A stretch of DNA of 12,481 nt from Deltaproteobacteria bacterium (GTDB taxonomy: Bacteria; Desulfobacterota; GWC2-55-46; S146-73): the NCBI GenBank assembly GCA_015492355.1, contig WGFF01000121.1, positions 1 through 12,481 of the forward strand. The letters run 5' to 3'. Both the position numbers and the translations under genes were made by a program. The notes below the pieces were generated by a model that ran no database searches, was not told the DNA's origin, and saw only the letters and a program-made list of their open reading frames with translations. Within the stretch, counting starts at the first letter, position 1, and the number at the start of each line of letters is the position of its first letter. Below are positions 6,329 through 12,481 of this stretch, piece after piece.

Positions 6329-8995
6329 ATGGGAGACGACCTTGAAAGGCGTATAAAAGAGCTCGAATCTGAGATAACACGTCTGAGGGAGGAACTCAAG
6401 AAGACAAAACAGAGGGAACTCGACCTTGAGGATACCAGAAAGGCTATGCTCTACATGCTGGAAGACCTCAACGAGACCACAGAAGCCATCCTCAGGGCAA
6501 AGAAGGAATGGGAGACCACCTTTGACTGCGTATCATCGCCCATGTTCATCCATGACAGGGAGTTCAGGGTGGTAAGGTGCAACAAGGCTTACAGAGACCT
6601 TACAGGGCTTCCCTTTGAGATGATACTCAACAAGCCATACTTTGAGCTCTTCCCCAGGAGGGATGGACCATTCGATATGTGTAAGATGGCGGTAGATACA
6701 TCAGAGTATCAGGAAAGGGCTGAAGAGGTATTTATACCAGAAACAAACAGGTTCTTCAGGATGCACTCCTACCCTGTGACCGATGAGAAGGGCAACTACA
6801 TGCACTCCATCCACATACTCGATGACATAACCGAGGACAAAAGGGAGGAGGAGAGGAGAAAGGCGCTTTACGATTTCACCCAGAGGATAACAAAGAGGCT
6901 CGATCTGGACTTCAGGCTCGTTGAGATATGCAGGACTGTTTTGCAGATGGGATACGGGTTTGCCTGGGCGGGTATACTCGATGAAAAGACCAAGAGGATA
7001 ATAAGAAAGGGCTGGGCTGGCAATGGCAGGGATGGTGTGGATGCAAAACCACTACCATCTGACTATGGCACAGTAGAGGCAGCGATAAAGAGCAAGAACA
7101 CGGTAATAAGAGATAACCTGTCTGACGACCTTAGAGAGGATACAGGGGGTGATGGCAGATACAGGTCTGTTGCGACCTTTCCTGTCATATACAAGGAGAG
7201 CGTACTGGGTGTCCTGTGCGCATATACCGTGTACAAGAGATTCCCGCAGGAGGATGTGGAATTCCTCCAGGGTTTTGCCAATCAGCTATCCTTCTGTATA
7301 AAGAACTCGCTCCTTTACGATGAGGTCAGGAAGTCCGAAAAGAGGATACGCGAGGAGAGGGATATAACATCCAACCTGCTTATCATAGCGGATGCAACAG
7401 CCCGTACAACAGATCTTGGCAGATTGATGAACCAGGTTGTGCACTCGGTACAGAGGATAATGAGATGTGATATATGCATATCCTACATCTGGGAGACAGA
7501 GACCCATCTTTTCAGACCATGCGAGGGGGCGGGACTCCATCGGGATATGGTTCCCTTTTTCAGGACAGAGTCCCTCAGTCTCGATATCCCTTTTATCAAA
7601 AGGGCTATGGAGGGAGGGTCAGTGATAGAGAAGGTCGATCTCAAAGACCTGGATTACAGGACAGGTACCTACAGATGGATGGACAACACCGATACCGTTG
7701 CGGTCATCCCCCTTACCGGAAGGGAGGGCTACTTAGGGGTTCTTATCTGTACGTACAGGGCATCCAATCGAAGGATAAAGGCAGGGTTCACGGACAGGGA
7801 CTTTCAGATAATGAAGGGCATTGCCAGCCAGGTCTCCATTGCACTTGAGGAGGCGAGGATATACAAGGCATCCCTCGATAAATCAATAGAACTATCCAGG
7901 AAGATAGAGACCATCCAGACCATGCACGAGATAGACAGGTCCATCCTTTCGAGCCTCGAGCCCCAGGAGATACTGGAGACCTCCACAAGGATGGTATCCA
8001 AGATAGTTTACTGCGATAGTGTGATGATAGAGCTCGTGGATGAGGAAAAGAAGGGCTTTATCTATACCGCAGGTTTTGGACTCGAATCCTTCAAAAAGGG
8101 TGTATTCATACCCTTTGAGGACACGATTGCAGTGAGGGTGATAGAGACCCTGAGGCCCCAGCTCTTCACCAACATGGAGGAGATAGACGATCCCCTGCCG
8201 GTTGAGAGGGAACTTATAAGGGAGGGCTTTCTCTCCTACATAAGGATGCCCATTGTGGTCAAGGGTGAGGGGGTGGGGGTTTTGTGCATGGGTGCAAAAA
8301 GGAGGGCAGCCTTCACACCAGAGGATGTATCCACCATCGAAAAACTCGCCTTTCAGGTGGGTGTTGCACTTGAGAACGCAAGGCTACTTGAGGATCTTGA
8401 AGAACTGTTCATAGGTACGGTAAGGACACTCTCCAACGCGATAGATGCAAAGAGCCCCTGGACAAAGGGACATGCAGAGAGGGTTACATACATCGCCATA
8501 GAGATAGGCAGGGAGATGGGATTGAGCGAGCGGGAACTCAAGGACCTTGAACTTGCAGGACTCCTCCATGACATCGGAAAGATAGGTATTTACGAGACCA
8601 TCCTCGATAAGCCTGAAAAACTCACAGAGGAAGAACTCCATACAATAAGGGAGCATCCTGTAAAGGGTGCGGAAATACTCGAACCCATAAGGCAGTTAAA
8701 GAGGATAATACCCGCCATAAAATACCATCATGAGTTCTACAACGGTGAAGGATATCCAGAGGGTTTGAAGGGCGAGGACATACCGCTCATGGCAAGGATA
8801 CTGGCTGTTGCTGATACAGTGGATGCCATGGGCTCGGACAGACCGTACAGGAAGGGCAAGTCCATGGATGAGATTGTAACGGAGCTCAAAAGATGCTCTG
8901 GTACACAGTTCGACCCAGAGGTTGTAAGGGCGTTCCTTAAGACACTCAAGCGGTTCAAAAAGGGAGGGCTTAGTCTGAGGCATTCTGTTGTATGA
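6329..8995 (+). CDS. PAS-GAF-GAF-GAF-HD-GYP cyclic-di-GMP phosphodiesterase
   Basis: An 888-residue cytoplasmic receptor-enzyme. Order: coiled coil (1-60), PAS (61-165), three GAF domains (about 175-333, 350-515, 535-695), then HD-GYP (about 700-885). HD-GYP enzymes hydrolyse c-di-GMP to pGpG or GMP at a metal centre. The expected residues are present: H715 (KGHAERV), H747-D748 and K751 (LLHDIGKIG), H776 (REHPVKGAEIL), H800-H801 (YHHEFYNG), GYP at 808-810 and D829 (VADTVDAM), so it should be active. No transmembrane segment is visible. The start is supported by GGCGGAG just upstream, overlapping the end of the preceding gene. It is the only output module in the three-gene operon, and its N-terminal coiled coil (LERRIKELESEITRLREEL) resembles the C-terminal coils of its two neighbours, suggesting hetero-assembly. 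Family call is very firm; the signals for the PAS and GAF domains are unknown. Confidence 0.95.
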   Translation: MGDDLERRIKELESEITRLREELKKTKQRELDLEDTRKAMLYMLEDLNETTEAILRAKKEWETTFDCVSSPMFIHDREFRVVRCNKAYRDLTGLPFEMILNKPYFELFPRRDGPFDMCKMAVDTSEYQERAEEVFIPETNRFFRMHSYPVTDEKGNYMHSIHILDDITEDKREEERRKALYDFTQRITKRLDLDFRLVEICRTVLQMGYGFAWAGILDEKTKRIIRKGWAGNGRDGVDAKPLPSDYGTVEAAIKSKNTVIRDNLSDDLREDTGGDGRYRSVATFPVIYKESVLGVLCAYTVYKRFPQEDVEFLQGFANQLSFCIKNSLLYDEVRKSEKRIREERDITSNLLIIADATARTTDLGRLMNQVVHSVQRIMRCDICISYIWETETHLFRPCEGAGLHRDMVPFFRTESLSLDIPFIKRAMEGGSVIEKVDLKDLDYRTGTYRWMDNTDTVAVIPLTGREGYLGVLICTYRASNRRIKAGFTDRDFQIMKGIASQVSIALEEARIYKASLDKSIELSRKIETIQTMHEIDRSILSSLEPQEILETSTRMVSKIVYCDSVMIELVDEEKKGFIYTAGFGLESFKKGVFIPFEDTIAVRVIETLRPQLFTNMEEIDDPLPVERELIREGFLSYIRMPIVVKGEGVGVLCMGAKRRAAFTPEDVSTIEKLAFQVGVALENARLLEDLEELFIGTVRTLSNAIDAKSPWTKGHAERVTYIAIEIGREMGLSERELKDLELAGLLHDIGKIGIYETILDKPEKLTEEELHTIREHPVKGAEILEPIRQLKRIIPAIKYHHEFYNGEGYPEGLKGEDIPLMARILAVADTVDAMGSDRPYRKGKSMDEIVTELKRCSGTQFDPEVVRAFLKTLKRFKKGGLSLRHSVV

Positions 8996-9091
8996 GACCC
9001 TGGCAAGTGTGGATGAATACCCCTTCCAGTCGACTCCCTGCGGTGATTGATCTACCATCCTTTGCCTTAGCCTGTACGGGGTGTGATTTAT

Positions 9092-9109
9092 CAACCCAAG
9101 GGGTTGTTT
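9092..9109 (+). terminator. Short hairpin ending the signalling operon
   Basis: CAACCC (9092-9097) and GGGTTG (9101-9106) form a 6-bp stem with an AAG loop, followed by TTT and another T-rich patch. It is short but correctly placed: about 100 bases after the HD-GYP stop and immediately before a promoter. The rest of 8996-9091 shows no gene; it contains a loose inverted repeat (GGCAA 9002-9006 and GGATG 9011-9015 with CATCC 9056-9060 and TTGCC 9062-9066). Confidence 0.45.
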
Positions 9110-9113
9110 CGAT

Positions 9114-9142
9114 TTGACTTTGACCTCAGAAGATGTTAATAT
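9114..9142 (+). promoter_or_regulatory. Sigma70-type promoter for the TPR-lipoprotein operon
   Basis: TTGACT (9114-9119) and TAATAT (9137-9142) are 17 bases apart. The -35 matches 5 of 6 consensus positions and the -10 matches 4 of 6. Transcription would begin near 9150, giving a leader of about 60 bases before the GTG start at 9210. This placement argues against a TTG start at 9114 for the TPR gene. Confidence 0.55.
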
Positions 9143-9209
9143 TTTTTTATCTTTTATGTATTCGGTCCGTGGTAGTAAGAATGCCTGCTATGATGGGCAG
9201 GAGGTTTTG

Positions 9210-10952
9210 GTGAAAGGGTTTATCTCCAGATGCAGGGTCTTTCTCGTCGGTGTATTTTCTCTGCTCTCTTTCCTCTCCTTGAGCCTTCCAAGTCCTGCTG
9301 AAGAGGGCAGCCCTATTGATAGGGGATTGGAGGGTTTTGCCTCGGAGAAGGCAGAGGGCTATTATTACTTTGTCCTTGCCCAGATGCTCCTTAAAAGCGG
9401 GGATATAGATGGCGCAATCAAATACTATAAAGAGGCTATCGAGAAAGACCCCAACTCTCCCACCATGTACACAGACCTTGCCCATCTCTACATAAAGAAG
9501 GGCAATACTGTACTCGGTGAGAACTATCTCCACAAGGCAATAGACATCGAGCCCGAATACTACCCAGCCCACATGCTCCTTGCGGAACTATACAGGGTGA
9601 TGAAGAGGGATGAGGAAGCGGTAAAGATGTACAGGAAAGCCATCTCTCTCAAGCCCGATAACGAAAGACCCTACATCCACCTGAGCACCCTGTATGCCAG
9701 GATGAAGGACTACGACAGTGCGGTGGCTGTGCTCAAGGAACTCATCGAGAGAAAGCCAGAATCGACCATTGCTTACTACTATCTTGGCAGGCTTGAGTCC
9801 GAAAGGGGTAGATACAACAAGGCATCCCTCTACCTGCAGAAGGCACTTGATCTGAGTCCTTCGTTTACTGCGGTGTATCTGGAGCTGGGACTTGTATACG
9901 AACTCGCCAAGAGGCTTGAGGACGCCATAGAGGTCTACAGAAAGGTGCTGGAGTATCTACCCAACGATACAGGGGTGATGAACAGGATAGGGACACTCCT
10001 TATCCAGCTGAACAGGTACGATGAGGCTATCTCCCAGTACGAAAAACTCGAGGAGTTCGACTCCACGAGGCTCGATGCGATGGTGAAGATAGGGCTCATA
10101 TACTTTGAACAGAAAAGGTATGATGAATCTATAAGTAAGTTCAGGGAGATACTCGATATCAATCCAGATCTACACAGGATAAGGTACTATCTCGGAACAG
10201 CTTACGAGGAGAAGGGAGAGTTTGACAGGGCAGAGGAGGAGTTCAAAAAGATACCCTCGGATGACAAGAGTTTTATAGATTCAAAGATACACCTTGCCTA
10301 TATATACGAAAAGCAGGGCAGGGTGGATGATACGGTAAGGACCATAAGGGATGTCATAAGGCTCAAGGGAGGGGACCCTGAGCTTTACAGACTGCTTGCC
10401 TCTGTGTACAGGGAGGCAAAGAGATACGATGAGGCAATAGATACGATGAAGGAGGCTTTACAGCTCTTTCCCGATGATGCGGAGCTCCATTTTCTGCTTG
10501 GTGTACTCTATGACGATGTGGATAGAGACGAGGAATGCATAGAGGAGATGTTGAAGGTCATAGAGCTCAACCCCCTCCATGCGAATGCCCTCAACTATAT
10601 CGGTTATACCTATGCGGAGATGGGCATAAGACTCGATGAGGCAGAGGAGTACATAAAGAGGGCTCTTGAGATAAAACCAAACAGTGGGCATATCATAGAC
10701 AGTCTGGGATGGGTGTATTACAAGAAGGGTGAATTCGAGAAGGCAGTGACAGAGCTGGAGAAGGCTTTGCAGTATCTGCCCGATGACCCTGTGGTGGTCG
10801 AGCACCTTGGGGATGCATACCTGGAGCTCAGCTACAAAGAAAAGGCTATGGATGCCTATGAAAGGGCACACAGGCTCGACCCTGACAACACCGCCCTCAA
10901 GACAAAGCTCGAAAGACTCAAAAAGGAACTCAATCTTGAGTACGAAGAATAG
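9210..10952 (+). CDS. Exported protein with about 15 TPR repeats
   Basis: A 580-residue protein built almost entirely of 34-residue tetratricopeptide repeats. I count about 15 in tandem over residues 50-575, each with the usual pattern such as YDEAI and a closing Pro (for example KEAIEKDPN, RKAISLKPD, KRALEIKPN). TPR arrays are protein-protein scaffolds. The N-terminus is a signal peptide: basic KGFISRCR, hydrophobic VFLVGVFSLLSFLSLSL, then a likely cleavage after SPA at about residue 30, so the protein acts in the periplasm or at the outer membrane. GTG 9210 is chosen because AGGAGG (9199-9204) sits 5 bases upstream and the signal peptide then begins correctly; longer in-frame starts (TTG 9114) overlap the promoter. 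It ends 5 bases before the lipoprotein gene, suggesting a functional pair. The precise role is unknown. Confidence 0.9.
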   Translation: MKGFISRCRVFLVGVFSLLSFLSLSLPSPAEEGSPIDRGLEGFASEKAEGYYYFVLAQMLLKSGDIDGAIKYYKEAIEKDPNSPTMYTDLAHLYIKKGNTVLGENYLHKAIDIEPEYYPAHMLLAELYRVMKRDEEAVKMYRKAISLKPDNERPYIHLSTLYARMKDYDSAVAVLKELIERKPESTIAYYYLGRLESERGRYNKASLYLQKALDLSPSFTAVYLELGLVYELAKRLEDAIEVYRKVLEYLPNDTGVMNRIGTLLIQLNRYDEAISQYEKLEEFDSTRLDAMVKIGLIYFEQKRYDESISKFREILDINPDLHRIRYYLGTAYEEKGEFDRAEEEFKKIPSDDKSFIDSKIHLAYIYEKQGRVDDTVRTIRDVIRLKGGDPELYRLLASVYREAKRYDEAIDTMKEALQLFPDDAELHFLLGVLYDDVDRDEECIEEMLKVIELNPLHANALNYIGYTYAEMGIRLDEAEEYIKRALEIKPNSGHIIDSLGWVYYKKGEFEKAVTELEKALQYLPDDPVVVEHLGDAYLELSYKEKAMDAYERAHRLDPDNTALKTKLERLKKELNLEYEE

Positions 10953-10957
10953 AGACT

Positions 10958-11608
10958 GTGTCGCTCAGGATATATCTCTTTGTTCTTATATCTTTTCTGG
11001 TGGGTGGAGGGTGCTCGCTCCATTCCTTGCAACCCACGGATAGAGATGGTGTAGTAAAGGAGAAGGGAGGCAGAGAGTCCGTAATCCCTACTTCACTGAG
11101 GGCGGATGCAGTGGTTGAACTCTTAAGAAGTGGGGAGTTTGTAAAGGGCAGGGCAACGATAGTTGTAAAGGGTCCTGACCTTTTCAGGATAGAGGTTTTT
11201 GGTCCATTCAATCAGACAGTTTTTGTCCTTGTGGGCAATGGAGGCGGACTTTCTGTATATTCTAAAGGGGATGTAAGAACCTACAGATGGGATGACCCAT
11301 TTCTACCCTATTCCTTCAGATCCAGGGATGTGGTTTCCTTTCTTACAGGGGCACCCTATATGCTCGATGAGAGAGAGAACTACAGTATCCTTACACACAG
11401 GGGACGTATCACAGGGTTTATAAGATCCAACAGAGATGGACCTGTCTTTAAAGTTTCAATGGGTGATTATAGAGAGATAGGGGGGGTATCTGTTCCCTTC
11501 AGCATATCTGTTGTGAGCAAGAAGGAGACCCTCAAGATAACTTACAGATCAGTCGAGGTAGAACCATCCCTGAATGCCGAGGTCTTCACCCTGGGGGCTA
11601 TACGATAG
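10958..11608 (+). CDS. Small outer-membrane lipoprotein, LolB/DUF4292-like
   Basis: A 216-residue protein with a lipoprotein signal: hydrophobic IYLFVLISFLVGGGC, with the lipidated cysteine at C19. Position -3 is Gly rather than the usual Leu/Val/Ala, so the lipobox is imperfect. Ser at +2 would favour outer-membrane sorting under the E. coli rule. The mature part has the beta-rich pattern of LolB-like/DUF4292 proteins: an opening helix (RADAVVELLRSGEF), KGRATIVVKGPDLFRIEVF, GPFNQTVFVLVG, and a helix near DVVSFLTGAP. Such proteins form a half-barrel that binds lipid moieties; a role in lipoprotein or envelope assembly is inferred from fold resemblance only. The GTG start lies 5 bases after the TPR stop with only a weak AG-rich site, so translation is probably coupled. 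No terminator is visible before the carD promoter. Confidence 0.75.
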   Translation: MSLRIYLFVLISFLVGGGCSLHSLQPTDRDGVVKEKGGRESVIPTSLRADAVVELLRSGEFVKGRATIVVKGPDLFRIEVFGPFNQTVFVLVGNGGGLSVYSKGDVRTYRWDDPFLPYSFRSRDVVSFLTGAPYMLDERENYSILTHRGRITGFIRSNRDGPVFKVSMGDYREIGGVSVPFSISVVSKKETLKITYRSVEVEPSLNAEVFTLGAIR

Positions 11609-11611
11609 AAA

Positions 11612-11632
11612 AAGATTAAAATAAGATTAAAA
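11612..11632 (+). repeat. Two AAGATTAAAA direct repeats in 11-base phase
   Basis: AAGATTAAAA occurs at 11612-11621 and 11623-11632, immediately upstream of the carD -35 box. A third AGATTAA begins the perfect 10-bp palindrome AGATTAATCT at 11690-11699, downstream of the -10. The phased A/T-rich repeats sit where an UP element would lie and could also be operator half-sites. Confidence 0.5.
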
Positions 11633-11636
11633 ATAT

Positions 11637-11665
11637 TTGACATCAGGGGTAATAATTGTTATAGT
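11637..11665 (+). promoter_or_regulatory. Near-consensus sigma70 promoter of carD
   Basis: TTGACA (11637-11642) is a perfect -35, followed after 17 bases by TATAGT (11660-11665), 5 of 6 to consensus. Transcription would start near 11672. The A/T-rich stretch just upstream would strengthen it. The carD start at 11710 is then about 38 bases downstream, with AAGGA (11701-11705) as ribosome binding site. Confidence 0.8.
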
Positions 11666-11709
11666 AATGGCAACTTTCTTGGTTCTGTCAGATTAATCTT
11701 AAGGAAGTT

Positions 11710-12216
11710 ATGTCAAAATCTTCCACCCAGTCTTTCAAGGTAGGGGACCTGGCTGTATATCCAGCCCATGGAGTGGCTGTCATCAAGGGGATTGAGACCA
11801 GGGAGGTTTCTGGGACAAACAGGAGTTTCTATGTGCTCAAGGTTCTTGATACAGATGCAACCATAATGGTACCTGTGGACAACGCCACATCCGTGGGCTT
11901 GAGGAAGGTTGTCCAGAAGAGCATGGTCCCCAAGATATACGATATACTCAAGGAGAAAAGAGAGGTAGTCGTTGACAATCAGACGTGGAACAAAAGGTAC
12001 CGTGAGTACACAGAGAAGATAAAAAGCGGATGCGTTATGGAGTTGGCAAGGGTACTGCGGGACCTTTATCTCCTTAAGTTCGACAAGGAGCTCTCCTTTG
12101 GTGAAAGGAGGATGCTTGATACAGCGAAGAATCTCCTTGTGAAGGAACTCTCCATAGTAAAGAGGATAAAGGAGGAGAAGGTAGAGGAAGAGCTCGACAA
12201 GATAATGAAAGGATGA
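11710..12216 (+). CDS. carD: CarD-family RNA polymerase-binding transcriptional regulator
   Basis: A 168-residue regulator with the standard CarD length. Family members bind the RNA polymerase beta subunit and stabilise the open promoter complex. Residues 8-65 form the polymerase-interacting domain, beginning FKVGDLAVYPAHGVAVIKGI and including the YVLKVLD and IMVPVDNA strands. The C-terminal half is helical and carries NQTWNKRYREY; W93 corresponds to the conserved tryptophan that wedges into the upstream edge of the transcription bubble. The helices MELARVLRDLYLLKF and ERRMLDTAKNLLVKEL follow. It is a single-gene unit with its own strong promoter. CarD homologues in other bacteria control rRNA and stress genes; targets here are not deducible. 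Confidence 0.95.
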   Translation: MSKSSTQSFKVGDLAVYPAHGVAVIKGIETREVSGTNRSFYVLKVLDTDATIMVPVDNATSVGLRKVVQKSMVPKIYDILKEKREVVVDNQTWNKRYREYTEKIKSGCVMELARVLRDLYLLKFDKELSFGERRMLDTAKNLLVKELSIVKRIKEEKVEEELDKIMKG

Positions 12217-12230
12217 AGGGAGTGAGAAAG

Positions 12231-12257
12231 GGTTCTTCTATCAATGATAGAAGAACC
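12231..12257 (+). other. Perfect 12-bp hairpin 14 bases after carD
   Basis: GGTTCTTCTATC (12231-12242) and GATAGAAGAACC (12246-12257) are exact complements around an AAT loop. No T-run follows on the + strand (TGCCCCTC follows), so it is not a normal intrinsic terminator in that direction. It could protect the carD mRNA 3' end, be an RNase III-type site, or be the first helix of the structured region that follows. Confidence 0.6.
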
Positions 12258-12259
12258 TG

Positions 12260-12405
12260 CCCCTCGGCTGTTCGCAGAGGCCATTACAACGAGACATCCA
12301 TAGAGCGGACAGGATGAGGGGAGCCGGCGGTTTTGCCGGGGGAGGATAAAACCTGGGTAGAAGGGTTTTATACAGAAAAAGGCAATCCGTCGGCAGTGAT
12401 TGGAT
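12260..12405 (+). ncRNA. Candidate structured RNA region downstream of carD
   Basis: No protein gene is visible in 12217-12481, but helices follow one another closely. CCCCTC (12260-12265) pairs with GAGGGG (12316-12321) and encloses two small hairpins: CTG-TTCG-CAG (12268-12277) and CATCC (12295-12299) with GGATG (12312-12316). Then CCGGC (12324-12328) pairs with GCCGG (12335-12339), ATAAAACC (12346-12353) with GGTTTTAT (12364-12371), and CAATC (12383-12387) with GATTG (12398-12402). The series ends in the terminator at 12406-12441. This suggests a non-coding RNA or a regulatory leader for a gene beyond the window. I do not recognise a known family: the conserved cores of RNase P RNA, SRP RNA, tmRNA and common riboswitches are absent. 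Exact ends are unknown. Confidence 0.35.
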
Positions 12406-12441
12406 GACCCGGGCAATCTGGTGGTGCCCGGGTTGTTCTTT
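12406..12441 (+). terminator. Intrinsic terminator near the right edge
   Basis: ACCCGGGCA (12407-12415) and TGCCCGGGT (12425-12433) form a 9-bp, GC-rich stem with a 9-base loop; an extra G-T pair can form at 12406/12434. A T-rich tract follows (12433-12441, interrupted by one G and one C). It ends transcription from carD and the structured region, or acts conditionally for a gene past the window end. The remaining bases to 12481 hold one more small inverted repeat (GGGAC/GTCCC) and nothing else I can name. Confidence 0.75.
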
Positions 12442-12481
12442 ATATAAGGGACGGGAATAGTAGGGTCCCCTCTCTCAGGGC

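Noticed and set aside
3598..8995. The three signalling genes as one gene broken by frameshifts or nonsense mutations
   Set aside because: Each has its own start, and the third has a clear ribosome binding site. All three are intact over long distances and end cleanly after coiled coils rather than inside a domain.
9114..9209. N-terminal extension of the TPR protein to a TTG at 9114
   Set aside because: The extension overlaps a good promoter and would bury the signal peptide. GTG 9210 has an ideal AGGAGG site and a proper signal peptide immediately after.
12260..12433. RNase P RNA, SRP RNA, tmRNA or cobalamin riboswitch downstream of carD
   Set aside because: The diagnostic conserved segments of each family could not be found on either strand; only generic hairpins are present.

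Overview
The window looks like chromosomal DNA of a Gram-negative, probably anaerobic and thermotolerant bacterium. Nitrospirota (Thermodesulfovibrio-like) or a related deep lineage is my best guess. The reasons are heavy use of AGG for Arg and ATA for Ile, Glu/Lys/Arg-rich proteins, an oxygen-independent B12-dependent ribonucleotide reductase, a CarD regulator and an exported lipoprotein. The taxonomic call is inference from codon use and gene content only. All convincing genes are on the + strand. I see no mobile element, CRISPR array, tRNA or rRNA.

Layout. (1) 112-3170 is a housekeeping cluster: a short nitroreductase-family flavoprotein, an adenosylcobalamin-dependent ribonucleotide reductase (nrdJ) and ribulose-phosphate 3-epimerase (rpe). 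(2) 3171-3597 is a 427-base gene-poor stretch rich in competing hairpins. It carries a strong intrinsic terminator (3482-3512) just ahead of the next operon, which gives it the layout of a riboswitch or attenuator. (3) 3598-8995 is a tight three-gene signalling operon: a membrane-anchored double-GAF protein with no output domain, a cytoplasmic PAS-PAS protein with no output domain and an unrecognised N-terminal domain, and a PAS-GAF-GAF-GAF-HD-GYP protein with intact catalytic motifs for c-di-GMP hydrolysis. (4) 9092-11608 holds a weak terminator, a sigma70-type promoter, an exported protein with about 15 TPR repeats and a small LolB-like lipoprotein. (5) 11612-12216 is carD behind a near-consensus promoter. 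(6) 12217-12481 has no gene but contains a run of well-formed hairpins that ends in an intrinsic terminator, a second candidate structured RNA.

The most interesting idea is that the three signalling genes form one divided receptor. The two output-less sensors both end in the same type of coiled-coil cassette, and the HD-GYP protein begins with a coiled coil. The single phosphodiesterase may therefore integrate inputs from all three polypeptides. This operon lies behind a candidate attenuator. The TPR protein and lipoprotein probably act together at the envelope.

Bases 1-111 show no identifiable gene. All three + frames are open across part of it, so the end of an upstream gene could be cut by the window edge, but none of the short tails is recognisable.
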